Assembly: GCF_016801865.2 (NCBI RefSeq)
Contig: NC_068937.1
Coordinates: 72,195,601-72,259,600 of the forward strand
Source of the DNA: Culex pipiens pallens
Lineage: Eukaryota; Arthropoda; Insecta; Diptera; Culicidae
Length of the DNA: 64,000 bases
Direction of reading: 5' to 3'
Below are positions 32,435 to 42,968 of this stretch, in pieces. The translations under genes were made by a program, and so were the position numbers. The first letter of the stretch is position 1, and each line of letters starts with the position of its first letter. The notes below the pieces were generated by a model that ran no database searches, was not told where the DNA came from, and worked only from the letters and a program-made list of their open reading frames with translations.

Positions 32435-32600
32435 CAGATCGCGCTCATCGTGCTGGCGATTGTGTGCGAATAAAAATTTGCATTCATGTCGTCAGAGTTG
32501 CCATTCAATATTCGGTCGAACTCTCGGTCGAACTGTTGAAATGTTTGTTTTTATTGATTCGAGCAGTCCAAAAAGGTAAACAAACAAATAGTCTGCCAAC
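32435..32600. repeat. Dispersed MITE-like repeat with GCGCGATCTGGC motif (copy 3)
   Basis: 'cgccagatcgcgctcatcg' and 'gattcgagcagtcc' match copies 1 and 2. Confidence 0.5.
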
Positions 32601-32895
32601 ACTGCATTTTGAATAAACTGTTGTGATTCGACCGATTCCGCCGCCAACGCCTACGCTGCCGTATATTTATGGTTGATGGAGTTAAGTGCGTTTGTGTGTT
32701 GGAAAGTGAGAACTGAGCTTAGGAAAATTCACGCTAGCACAGTGTTTGGCAAACTGTCAAACACGAAAAAGTGTGAGTTTGTTTGTTTGTTTGCGGTAGT
32801 GTAAAGCTCCTAAAAACCGCAATCGCAAGCCATACATACAAACATACGCCAAGCTATACATTCAAACGACAACAATAAAGATGCCTTTTCTGCTG

Positions 32896-33033
32896 CCCAG
32901 TCACGAAATATTCTAGCAGAGCTGGTTCTGCCAGAATCCTGCTAGAACAGTGGAACATTTTTGCTAGAATACTGTAAGAATATCTAGCTCTGTAAGAACT
33001 CTGCCAGAATCCTGCTAGAACATCGTGACTGGG
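32896..33033. mobile_element. MITE with CCCAGTCACGA inverted ends
   Basis: 138 bp. CCCAGTCACGA at the left and TCGTGACTGGG at the right. The interior has repeated 'attctgccagaatcctgcta'. TG flanks both sides (32894-32895, 33034-33035). The tips match those of the foldback family but the interior differs, suggesting a shared transposase. Confidence 0.8.
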
Positions 33034-33249
33034 TGCTTGTTCGCCTTTCCCGCCCAATCCACTTGCTGCTACTGCTGTTGATTTACTCGCTGCTTAGTGC
33101 ATCTCCAGCGCTGGGTGCAAACATCGAAGCAAAGCTAATTTGCACCCGACGTCAACCCCATCGCGGTACCTGTCGCGGTAGCAAATTTGCTCTCAGTTCT
33201 ACAGGATTTCACTTTGCTACCCGGTATTCAGCCTGTTTGCTACCGCATC

Positions 33250-33596
33250 CGCATCGATTCCCATCTGCTCCAACCTTCTATCGGATGATGAAGTAAAACG
33301 TCGGTCCCGGCCTTGGTTGTTGTTAGGCCGTTAAGTCATTCCAGGTATGGGAGTCCTCTCCCTGCCATAAGTACAAACAACACACCAAACCAAGCCTACT
33401 CCGGTGGAATCGCTGGCGGTGGTTGGACTCGCAATCCAAAGGTCGTCAGTTCCAAACACTGGGGTGGAAGGTTCCTTGGAGTAGAAAGAGGTTTGGGTGC
33501 TCTCCCCATTCAAGCCTTTGGACTCCTAGGTTCGAGCAGAAACTTGCAATAGAGACCACAAAAGACCCGGGGGTCGTTAATGTGGATGGTTTGATT
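33250..33596 (+). mobile_element. tRNA-related SINE inside the PIF-like element
   Basis: A 14-bp target duplication TTTGCTACCGCATC lies at 33236-33249 and 33597-33610. The body shares 'ccttctatcggatg' and the 3' end 'gacccgggggtcgttaa' with the SINE at 16381-16645. A tRNA-like block near 33418-33455 has a CGC anticodon loop. Confidence 0.8.
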
Positions 33597-33653
33597 TTTG
33601 CTACCGCATCAAATGGAATTATGCACGGAAAAATCAAATCAAGCACGGAAAAT

Positions 33654-34540
33654 ATTTAAAAAATTTAAAAAATTTAAAAAATTTAAAAAATTTAAAAAAT
33701 TTAAAAAATTTAAAAAATTTAAAAAATTTAAAAAATTTAAAAAATTTAAAAAATTTAAAAAATTTAAAAAATTTAAAAAATTTAAAAAATTTAAAAAATT
33801 TAAAAATTTAAAAAATTTAAAAAATTTAAAAAATTTAAAAAATTTAAAAAATTTAAAAAATTTAAAAAATTTAAAAAATTTAAAAAATTTAAAAAATTTA
33901 AAAAATTTAAAAAATTTAAAAAATTTAAAAAATTTAAAAAAATTTAAAAAATTTAAAAAATTTAAAAAATTTAAAAAATTTAAAAAATTTAAAAAATTTA
34001 AAAAATTTAAAAAATTTAAAAAATTTAAAAAATTTAAAAAATTTAAAAAATTTAAAAAATTTAAAAAATTTAAAAAATTTAAAAAATTTAAAAAATTTAA
34101 AAAATTTAAAAAATTTAAAAAATTTAAAAAAATTTAAAAAATTTAAAAAATTTAAAAAAATTAAAAAATTTAAAAAATTTAAAAAATTTAAAAAATTTAA
34201 AAAATTTAAAAAATTTAAAAAATTTAAAAAATTTAAAAAATTTAAAAAATTTAAAAAATTTAAAAAAATTAAAAAATTTAAAAAATTTAAAAAATTTAAA
34301 AAATTTAAAAAATTAAAAAAAATTAAAAAAATTAAAAAAAATTAAAAAATTTAGAAAGTTTAAAAAATTTAAAAAACTTAAAAAATTAAAAAAAAATAAT
34401 TTAAAAAAAAAAATGAAAAAATTTAAAAAATTTAAAACTAAAAATTTTAAAAAAATTAAAAATAAATAAAAAAAATGAAAAAAAAATTAAAAAATTTCAA
34501 AAATTAAATTTTTTTAAATAAAAAGATTTAAAAAAAATAA
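33654..34540. repeat. 9-bp satellite AAAAAATTT
   Basis: About 85 near-perfect 9-mers to about 34320, then degenerate. The 3n period explains the artefactual lysine-phenylalanine ORF across it (33598-34137). Confidence 0.95.
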
Positions 34541-36100
34541 GGCCGTAGGGCCGTAGCAAATATTTGAATGAATGAAAAAAGTGTTTTAAAATGCATTTCA
34601 AACCGGCCCAGTTGTTTTGCAATCATTAGTTTCAAAATATCCAATTATTGAAGAGATTTTTTTTTGGCCGAAAAAATTTTTTTTTCGGTGCTGTACATTG
34701 GAATTCCACAAAAATTGAAAATATTTATGACCGAGCCCATACATGCTAAATATGATTTTAAACGCAGGAAAATGCATTTCTAATTGTTTTCAGTTGGATG
34801 GACTTATATTTCCTTTAAAATTTGGAAGCTTTTTGAAAAAATATGGTTTTTGCCCCATGATTTTTCGAACCGATTTTAAAGTGGGGCGGGGGCGACATAA
34901 ATTTTGAAAAATGTTTGCAACGGCCTAAAATTATAAAAAAAATATTTTTTAAATTAAAATTTTGTAAAAAAGTATTAAAATAAAAAAAATAAATAAAATA
35001 GAAAAATAATAAAAAAAATAAAAATTAAATTTTTGAATTTTTAAATTTTTGAATTCTTGAATTTTTGAATTTTTAAATTTTTGAATTTTTGAATTTTTGA
35101 ATTTTTGAATTTTTGAATTTTTGAATTATTTAGAATTATAAATTTAGAATTATTAGAATTTTCAGAAATTTACGAATTTTTGAATATTAATGCATATTTA
35201 GAATCTAAAAGACTTAAATAGCAATATAGAAATTAACTCCAAAATCTAGCAATATAATAAAACTCAAATAACTCCAATACTCCAAAACTAACAGCAAATA
35301 CTCCATATAATCCAAAACAGTCAAAACTCCAAAACATTACCAAAACGCCAAATACTCACAAAACGCCAAAACTCCAAAACTCCAAAACGCCAAAACTCCA
35401 AAACTCCAAAACGTCCAAAATCGCCAAAACGCCAAAACTCCAAAACCCAAAAACTCCAAAAACTAAACTCCAAAACTCCAAAACGCCAAAACTCCAAAAA
35501 TCCAAAAATCCAAAAACCCAAATAGTCCAACAACTCCAAAAAGCAAAAAATCCAAAAACCCAAAAATCCAACAATCCAAAAAAATCCAAAGCCATAATAG
35601 CCTAAAAATAGCAATTATCCACATAGCGCCCCCCCAATCCGACATAGAAAAATCTCCGAAACACCCTTCTAAACTTTGCCCCCGGCTTGCCGGTACTTGT
35701 CGGGTATCAGCAAATGAGTACCCGACAGGTACCAACACATATTTTTCTTCTACAGATGAACTTGAGATCAAATTTGATACCTGCTTTGCTACGCGCGGTG
35801 GGAGACTGCGGGGCAAACTCGAGAGCAAATTTGGTGGGAATCAAATCGGGTAGCAAATGGTTTAACTTTCGACATTTTCGAAAAATGAAATTCTTCGAAA
35901 TTTTCAATAGGATTAAAAAGTTTAATAAACTTTTAGCATTTCTAGGCATGAATCAACACCTAATTATTGATTTTGAAGGTAAACGAGAGCAAAAAATGAT
36001 AAAAACCCATATTTGCCCCCCGCGGTGGGCTTATTTCGGTGGCAAATTTGCTACGCTAGCGGTGGGGATGACGGAGTTTTTTCAAGGTGGCAAATTTGAT
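34541..36100. other. Interior of the PIF-like element: AT-rich and short-period repeat sequence
   Basis: 35035-35130 is an 'aatttttg' octamer run. 35220-35600 is a 'ccaaaact' octamer run with many variants. 35680-36090 holds 'ggtagcaaattt'-type subterminal repeats of the element. No gene. Confidence 0.65.
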
Positions 36101-36114
36101 CTCGGTATTCATGA

Positions 36115-36419
36115 AGTAAATCTTTCCCAGTTCCTGAGGGGAACACCCGTGAAGAGTATCGGGGCCGGCATTTACAAAGCGGATTCAGTGGCAGTTTTTC
36201 ACTCAACTAATGTTAACATGTTTAGGTTAATGTTAACATTCCATAGGTCGCCTCCCTAAGGTGTCGTGATAAGGTCCAGTTTGTGACGATACACTACCTT
36301 CCCTTTACTAAGCAATCGAATCCAGAAGGGAAAAGATCACCAGTTGTGTTGGTCCGAGCCGGGATTTGAACCCCGATCTACCGCTTACGAAGCGGAAGCG
36401 TTACCACTAGGCTACGTGG
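36115..36419 (-). mobile_element. tRNA-derived SINE with intact Pol III promoter
   Basis: The tRNA-like head (36424-36354, - strand) has a perfect 7-bp acceptor helix (CCGAGCC with GGCTCGG), box A TAGCCTAGTGGT, box B GGTTCAAATCC and a CGT (Thr-type) anticodon loop. A 9- to 14-bp direct repeat ('ctcggtattcatga', 36101-36114 and 36420-36433) flanks it; part of the overlap belongs to the acceptor stem. The unusual D arm and the 240-base body mark it as a SINE and not a tRNA gene. Confidence 0.8.
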
Positions 36420-36499
36420 CTCGGTATTCATGAGCCGGGTGCAAATTTGATTTGCACTCCAGCGCTGGAGATGCCCTTAGCTGCTTATTTTGTTGACCA

Positions 36500-36811
36500 C
36501 AATTGTAAACACAATCGTCAAGGCACAAAGCCAAAAATGGTGTGTCGATTGGCAAATCATGTAATAGGCCAGGTTTTGATGGTTTTAGACTAAATCGACC
36601 TTCCTGAGTCCGAATATCGCGGTCACCTAGCCGGATTCCTTAAGGCAAGCGAGATATTCAAGATGGCGACCAATGTGGTTGCTATGCGGAAGAATCACAA
36701 TATCCAAATAAGAAATTATATCGATTAATCAATTGTAACTAATTTGGGGGCCCTGAACTCGAATATGACCACAGAAATCGGTCACGGTGACCTAGGAGCG
36801 TGTAATGGTGT
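36500..36811. repeat. Degenerate dispersed repeat with 'aaatcggtcacggtga' motif
   Basis: The block 36735-36806 is repeated at about 39288-39362 beyond the LTR element, and a decayed version lies at 36595-36660. It looks like a tandem or segmental duplicate of an old repeat into which the LTR element inserted. Confidence 0.6.
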
Positions 36812-36827
36812 TGTTGGAGTGGTCACG

Positions 36828-36927
36828 NNNNNNNNNNNNNNNNNNNNNNNNNNNNNNNNNNNNNNNNNNNNNNNNNNNNNNNNNNNNNNNNNNNNNNNNN
36901 NNNNNNNNNNNNNNNNNNNNNNNNNNN
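36828..36927. other. Assembly gap (100 N)
   Basis: Lies inside the LTR element. The rest of its 5' LTR and body are probably hidden here. Confidence 0.99.
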
Positions 36928-36940
36928 ACACCCAATCCTA

Positions 36941-38525
36941 CACACAAAGAAAAATTACTCTAAATTTAAAAAGATCGTTCGTTGGATTAAAAGTTCGCGT
37001 TGGTGAATATTCGTAGAAAGTTCAAACTTTTCAATTTAAAAGTTGGAAAGTTTTTGATACTACCATGCATTTATGGAACAAAATCGATGTATTGGTAAAA
37101 GTATTTTACTTTTAATTGGAAAAGAAACCTTTTATGGCAAGAATACACAACATTTAGCACTACAGGGATAATTTCAGAAAAATGTGCTTGGTTTTTTATA
37201 TTTATTAAAAAAAATAATTAAACAGTATGTTAGGAAAACACTTTTTTTTTGTATTTAACGCTTCTCCACTAGCTTCTGCTTCATACGGTACGCCACCTTT
37301 CACTTCCGAATACCCCAGGCTGGACGGTTCCGGATGGAGGCTTCGACGCGCGACAGCAGTGTAACACGATGGTCACGTTTCCGGCCTCAATCAGGACAGT
37401 CTTGGAGGAGTTGGCCATTGATTCGGGAAGGGTGGTCGACGTTTCCCGGCTGGAAAGTAAAGTGCCTGAACGGGGAGTTCCCGATCCTGGAAGCGCATCC
37501 GGAACATGGAGTTGATGAGGCCCTCGGAACGGAGTTCGATTTTGAGCACGTAATCTTACTTCGAGAATGACACAGATTTTTTTGGCTCACTGTCCAGATT
37601 CATTCGGCTGAAGCTGCGCCGTCGCGACGTGAGTATTTGTGGGCTTGAAGTTGCTAAAAGAGATGGAAAGTAAGTGAAGTTGGCTAGCCACTGCATACAT
37701 TCTCATTACTCACAGGTGTTGTAAACCGCCGGCACCGAGTGCAACATCTGCGCTGACCACCTCCGATTATGTAGCTTTTCGTCGTCCTCCTCTTCGTCGG
37801 ATCCTTCTCCTCACCGTGAAAATAAACTTTCTCGTACTTGTCAAAAAACCGGAAGTTAATCTTCTTCAACGCAATCTCGTTGTTCACGTAACGCTTCGGC
37901 AGCGCCATCTCCTCGATGATCTCGCCCCAGTCCTCGCGGGAATTGACCTTCAATCACCAATCCCGGGCCACCACCACCGAATACAACCGGTGCGAATCCA
38001 CATTCCTACCTCTCATCCTACAAAAACAAACAAAATCAATCACAAAACACCCAAGCTTCTTTCTTACGCATTCCGGCCGTGGAACAGCTGCAGTTCCTGC
38101 AGGAAGCTGGCCTTGTCCTTTTCGAGCACTCGACCTCGTCCCGCTCCTGCACCACCCTCCCTCGAAGGCGTTCCGCTGCTGCTGTTTGGCTCACGAAGGT
38201 TTCCGCGTCCGAGTCCGGGCTGCTGCCGCGGTCGGCTTTGCTCTGCGTCCTAGACTCACCAGCACCACCGGACCCACCAAAGTATTTGTTTACATTTGCG
38301 ACTTAGGCGTACACGGTTACACGAGAACGTCAAAATGAAAGAAATTATACAGTCGAATTAAAAGTAAAAACTTTTAAATCAGTGAGCAATGAGATTTTCA
38401 AAAACTGTAGCAGTAAAAGTTTTCATTTTCAAAACAAGAAAAAAACTTTTGATGTAGCAAATTTTAACAACTTTTTAATTCAAAAATAAGTTACTTTTGT
38501 CATTACCGTAATATTTTTTTGTGTG
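36941..38525. mobile_element. ARID2-fragment TIR element, copy C
   Basis: 1585 bp with the same CACACAAAG and TTTGTGTG ends as copies A and B, and TA on both sides (36939-36940, 38526-38527). Collinear with A and B in the same orientation. Confidence 0.88.
37340..38250 (-). pseudogene. Captured ARID2/Bap170-like gene fragment (copy C)
   Basis: Same exon-intron order as copy B. The ARID exon reads KVNSREDWGEIIEEMALPKR and NEIALKKINFRFFDKYE, closer to intact than copy B. Downstream frames are broken. The first intron is shorter than in copies A and B (a deletion of about ten bases near 38045). Confidence 0.58.
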
Positions 38526-38610
38526 TAACTTCCTATCCCTATTCCCACATCCCCGAAGAGGTTTTTTTTTGTATCTTTTCAGAAACTGGTCATTTTTGGG
38601 TGGGTGAGAT

Positions 38611-39218
38611 GTTGGAGTGGTCACGATTAACAACCCTGCATCTACTGTCGGGTCAACTGTGACTATCCAACGCGAGTGACCACTCTTATCATGGCTGCAC
38701 GCGACCTACAGCAGCTGATCGCGGTATTGGTGATCACGGTGATCCTCTCGCGAGATGGACGATCGTGATCGCTGATAGGACCAACACCAACAGTAGGATG
38801 CACTTTTGCGGGGTCGATGACCGCCGGGCCGGGTTGATGACCTGACCTACCTCAACGAACGACGGGAGCAGCTGACCTGCTGCGATATTTAGTTTTAAGT
38901 TTTTAGAACCCTCGTACCTGCAGATCGAAACGGTCGATTCTGCGCCCATAAGGCAATTTTCGTGTGTTAGCGTTATTTTAAATAAATGTAGTCCTTTCTA
39001 ATTGTATTCTGTGTAGTAAAATGTGGTTAAATTAAAATTCTGTGTTTGATTTGTAATTGCGTGTTTTATTTGTGAAATTGCCGAGAAACACTTCGGAGGA
39101 CCACACGCGAGGACTACCCAACGAACCAGGACCAGAACAGCCAGCCCAATCCGATCCGGTCGATGCTGGGGGCCACCAGAGCTGTCGAAGGCTAGGTTTT
39201 TACTCCGGCTCCCCAACA
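38611..39218 (+). repeat. 3' LTR of the gap-spanning retrotransposon
   Basis: 608 bp, TGTTGG to CCAACA. AATAAA near 38981 is a candidate poly(A) signal. It is in sense orientation to the host gene, so it could terminate or initiate transcripts in the intron. Confidence 0.72.
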
Positions 39219-40999
39219 GGTGTAATCCAAGATAGCGTCCAAACAATATTTAAACAACATGTAACAGGCGTGTGACCGATCAAATTTAACTAATTTGGGG
39301 TCGCTGAACCCGAATATGACCACCAAAATCGGTCACGGTGATCTAGAAGCGTGTAATCCAAGATGACGAAGGTAGCTCTACAGGCTCAATAAAAACTCCT
39401 TACCTGCTCTGTATGGTAGAACAGAGCTAAGCCGACGACACGACAAGACACTCGGTGCAAAAACCTTAATCAAAAGTGGTCCCGCCGTGAATCCCGTGAA
39501 ATGACCGTGAATGGTCAAAGTCACGGTAAATTGAGAGACCCCTTGGTTTTTCCGCAAAATCTACTTTATTCGCAACACTGCTTACATGTAAATATTTACT
39601 TTTGCAAATTTGTTTGCGTATCTCTTTATTTTGTCCGTAACCATTTCAAAGCTCGGGAACCTTTTCTGGCCATCGCGATGACCCACTGCTGGATCGAATT
39701 ATCCACTAGCCGCTCCGGGCCCGCACAGTGGCGTGTCCCGGTCATCCTGCGACGCTATTGAGCCAGGGAGTGGAAGAACCGGAACAAAAAACCACGATGG
39801 CACCCGTTGGCATCACAAGTATCGGCTTCAGGTGGACCGTACCCCGTCCCAGCTTGATGGCGCTACAACTGAACAGGCGCATCCTCTGCTGTTTCCCAAT
39901 CCCTGCTAACACGCATGGCCTCGATCCGGCAGTACTCCACCTCGGAAGCCTGAAACTTTACAAAACCTTTGTAAAGCTGGTCAGCGATTCAATAACCACA
40001 GCACCAACCACCCGACAAAGGCAGGCCCGTGGCATGTTACCGAAACTGGCGGTGCCAGAGAGAGGTTCGTTGGCAAATTCTGCGGTATTGCCGGGAACTG
40101 GAATTCTGCCGAAAAAGGGAGCCAACTCAGAACTTTCTGATTTTTATTGTAGTTTTGAAGACCGGGTGGTAAGACGGATTCAGCAGCATCCGCGTTCTCG
40201 GGGGCGTCAAACGGATTGCAGCGTGAGCCTTTCGCCGGGCTCGAGTCGAATCAATCGAACATTGGGAGGAAGATGGGTGGTGGCATGAATTGAGATTCGC
40301 TGACGCATAGGAGCACGCTGAACTGATTTCTTTTTTCCGTAGGTCTCATGTTCTAGCGTGAGTCTCACCCGTAGTCTATACGCCGGCAAACGCCGGTCGT
40401 AGCCAACATTTTGATTGTAATGTCGAGGGAAGATAATCGCACCTAAGTTGAACCGTGCCCCATGATCGACACGACGACAACTCGACCGATGCAAAATCTG
40501 CGAGGATGTTGATCTGTACGGGTGCACTAATCGATAGTTCCGACGACCGAGGATCATTCCTTGAACTGTTACTGCCTAGGTGCCCCACACCACCTATAAC
40601 TTCAACTGAATGTCAGATGCCGGTTTCGGCAGCGCACCACAAGCCCTAACCTCCTCCAGACGGTCCGGACTGCCTCCTTCTCTCAAACCCGTTCCCGCCG
40701 AATAGGGGTTTGTGAGGAACCCCCGGCGGGGGAACCTCCGAGGCAAGGCATTCATGCGTGCGAGCCAAAACTGAAAATCTACGAAAGATGCAACTGTTCG
40801 GTCACAGCCAAGTCAGACTGGGACAAAATCCGATGCACCAAAAACCTATGCCAACCATGCAAACACAGGCACCAACGCAGTTAGCACTCCGCTTTTTCCG
40901 CTCCCCGGTCGAAGGCCGACCATACCCCACCACTGGACGAACCCGGAGCAGCTAGTGGAAAGTGCGTTCCCACACTTTGGACAGTTTGGCATAAACCGT

Positions 41000-41475
41000 T
41001 GGGCCGAAACTTCAAAAGCTGGCATGTTTCTTGCTGAGCTGAACGAGTTCCTGACTCGTCAACTGGTCGCGAATGGCTACTCCGGTGTGGAGGTTCGCGT
41101 CACCCCGACCCGTACCGAGATCATCATTATGGCCACCTGCACATTCGCGAGCTGACCGCCGTCGTCCAGAAAAGATTCGGTTTCGCCCTCGGCACCGTTG
41201 AGCTATTCGCCGGGTCGTATCCAGTAAGCTGCGTGGTCAGCGTGCCAAGTCGATGAAGTTCATCAACTACTGATGATCCATTCCGGATATCCTTGCAACA
41301 TGTACGTCGACACCCACCACGTCCTGCTGCGCCCGGGAGTGTTGGGCGTAAAGGTCAAGACTATGCTGCTGTGGGATGCGAAAGTCAATATGACGCTGTC
41401 GGACAACATTTCCAAGGTGGAGCCCAATCATGAGACTATGTCCAACACGCCCGCAGCGAACCCAAGAACAAGCGG
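41000..41475 (+). pseudogene. RpS3: Ribosomal protein S3 pseudogene fragment
   Basis: S3 is a small-subunit protein at the mRNA entry site. Three reading blocks match in order: AELNEFLTRQLVANGYSGVE with VRVTPTRTEIII (KH-domain region), LTAVVQKRFGF, and RGQRAKSMKF followed by MIHSGYPCNMYVDTHHVLLR with GVLGVKVKTMLLW. A stop and frameshifts separate them and about 60 residues are missing between the second and third. It lacks the N-terminus. It may be a processed copy or a captured fragment; I see no poly(A). Confidence 0.85.
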
Positions 41476-41894
41476 TCGCAGCTGGAGTTGGGAGCAGTGG
41501 AACCGTCGTCGAGGTGGTTTAATTCGTCATTAGTTAAGCTGAGCACCACTAGCTTCATAGCTGATATCAGTGCCCACTCCCTCTCCCCAGCACGCGCGGT
41601 TAAGCTTACAACCTAGCACACCGGAGAATTTGGTTTATTTGTTTAATTTCAATGTCATCCACCTGCAGGGTTGAAAATTACTGATAAAGAATATTGGAGC
41701 ATATGGTCCCACGAGTTATTGTCCCTATTGCACATGTCTTGCCCCACATTCCCCTTCAACATTTTCTAAAATAGTAAAACCCCCTGAAGCTTTGTTTCGT
41801 GACCAAAAACCATGATCTCGTCTCCAACAGGGTACTTTTACCCATAAATTTCTGCACAGCAGCCTCGCTAACCCTTGAGAAAACATTCGTACAC

Positions 41895-42310
41895 TTCTCC
41901 TACACTATCTCGCTCGCTGTTCCTCCAAATCCACCTCCTTCGCGATACCCAGCAGCTGCGTAATGTCCACGTTGTCCGACTCGACGGTACTTGCGAAGCG
42001 CAGGTTGTTTAGCGCCGACTCGTGGCCTCGATACACCTCAATTTAGTCGGGTAGGGCGGAAAGCTTTGTGATCAACGCGTCGTACATCTGCTAAGTGGTT
42101 CCCTCGAAAAAGAGACCACCAGCGGTCAGGAAGAGTGTATCCCCGATGAAGATGATCTTCCGGGGTACCACGGTGTGGAGATGCAACTGGCCGATGCGCT
42201 CGTCGTTATCACCGTAGATGGACAGCTTGTAAACGAGGGATCCGCCTGGTAGAACTTCATTCATTGCCTTCTGCGTGGTCGCGTGCGTCATCAGAACCTT
42301 GTTCAGCGTG
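41895..42310 (-). pseudogene. Hydroxyacylglutathione hydrolase (glyoxalase II) pseudogene fragment
   Basis: On the - strand the C-terminal half of a metallo-beta-lactamase-fold glyoxalase II: KIIFIGDTLFLTAGGLFFEGT (metal-binding GDTLF), then, after a stop, QMYDALITKLSALPD, a second stop, and IEVYRGHESALNNLRFA (GHE(Y)AL motif with Tyr replaced by Ser). At least two in-frame stops. The N-terminal HxHxDH region is not seen. Non-functional. Confidence 0.78.
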
Positions 42311-42968
42311 ACTCTGGCTTCCTTGGTGTGAACTTGTCGATCCTCGCTTTTCGGTGCAAGCTGCCTTTTGTCGGAACGAACGCCGTACTGAAAGCGTACG
42401 GTCCGGAACTGATGACGCGAACTTTCGCAAGACTGACCAGCTTGTGGTGAATCGGCGACGAGGACACGGAAGAACGGTTTGAACCGCGTGATTCCGCATT
42501 CCAGGATTTTTCAATCAATTTAAACATTTGACATTTCGAAATGACATTTCTGAACGTCAAAATAAGAAGGGTTGCCAAAGTCAATATTTTTTTCAAATTT
42601 TTCGTTTTGACGTTTCCAGTTCCAAAGGAAACGGAGGGGTAAGCGGATTTGGTGCCCACTTTTTGGAGGCGAGTGGCTTGTCGTGTCGTCGGCTAAGCTC
42701 TGTATGCAGGAAACAGAGCCAGCTCTGTATGGGGAAAAATAATATTGAATTGCATATATCTCAAAAACGATAAGTTTCAGGAAGTTGACATGTTCTAGAA
42801 AGTCGCTGGTACCAAATGGTTCTATGTTATTGTCTCAGACGTCATTACAATTTGATTGATTTTTGTTGTGCAAAACAAGATAAAACTATTCATTTTCTAA
42901 GATACAAGGTATAGAATATTTTTGTTTTCGACAAAGTTGCTCAACTACCAAAAATGAACAACTCTCTC

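Larger units (their letters stand above)
33097..36476. mobile_element. PIF/Harbinger-like non-autonomous element (3.4 kb)
   Basis: Inverted ends GTGCATCTCCAGCGCTGG (left) and, inverted, GGGCATCTCCAGCGCTGG (right), flanked by TTA on both sides (33094-33096, 36477-36479), the trinucleotide duplication typical of PIF/Harbinger. Repeated 'gcaaatttgctac' motifs line both inner sides. The interior has no transposase; it is swollen by a 9-bp satellite and two SINEs. Superfamily assignment is inference from the TSD and G-rich termini. Confidence 0.78.
36812..39218 (+). mobile_element. LTR retrotransposon mostly lost in the assembly gap
   Basis: TGTTGGAGTGGTCACG at 36812 is the start of a 5' LTR that is cut by the N run 16 bases later; the same bases restart at 38611 as the 3' LTR, which ends CCCCAACA at 39218. 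A 5-bp duplication GGTGT lies at 36807-36811 and 39219-39223. A purine-rich GGGTGGGTGAGA precedes the 3' LTR. A copy of the ARID2-fragment TIR element sits in the remaining interior. No coding region is visible, so the family cannot be named. Confidence 0.75.
39432..42692. mobile_element. TIR element E2 carrying host-gene fragments
   Basis: Ends CCGACGACACGACAAG and its inverse, then related CACTCG. A 5-bp target duplication CTAAG lies at 39427-39431 and 42693-42697, inside the E1 end. The first 250 bp are repeated at 63591-64000. The inside has pieces of ribosomal protein S3 (+ strand) and a glyoxalase II (- strand), and other coding-like segments (40450-40650 and 40758-40955) I do not recognise. 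No transposase. Confidence 0.8.

Noticed and set aside
33598..34137. 179-codon lysine/phenylalanine ORF
   Set aside because: It is the 9-bp AAAAAATTT satellite read in frame.
35321..35614. Phe/Trp/Leu-rich - strand ORF resembling a membrane protein
   Set aside because: Translation of the CCAAAACT octamer run.
36354..36424. tRNA-Thr(CGT) gene on the - strand
   Set aside because: Acceptor and T arms are good but the D arm is abnormal, and it heads a 300-base unit flanked by a direct repeat, so it is a SINE.
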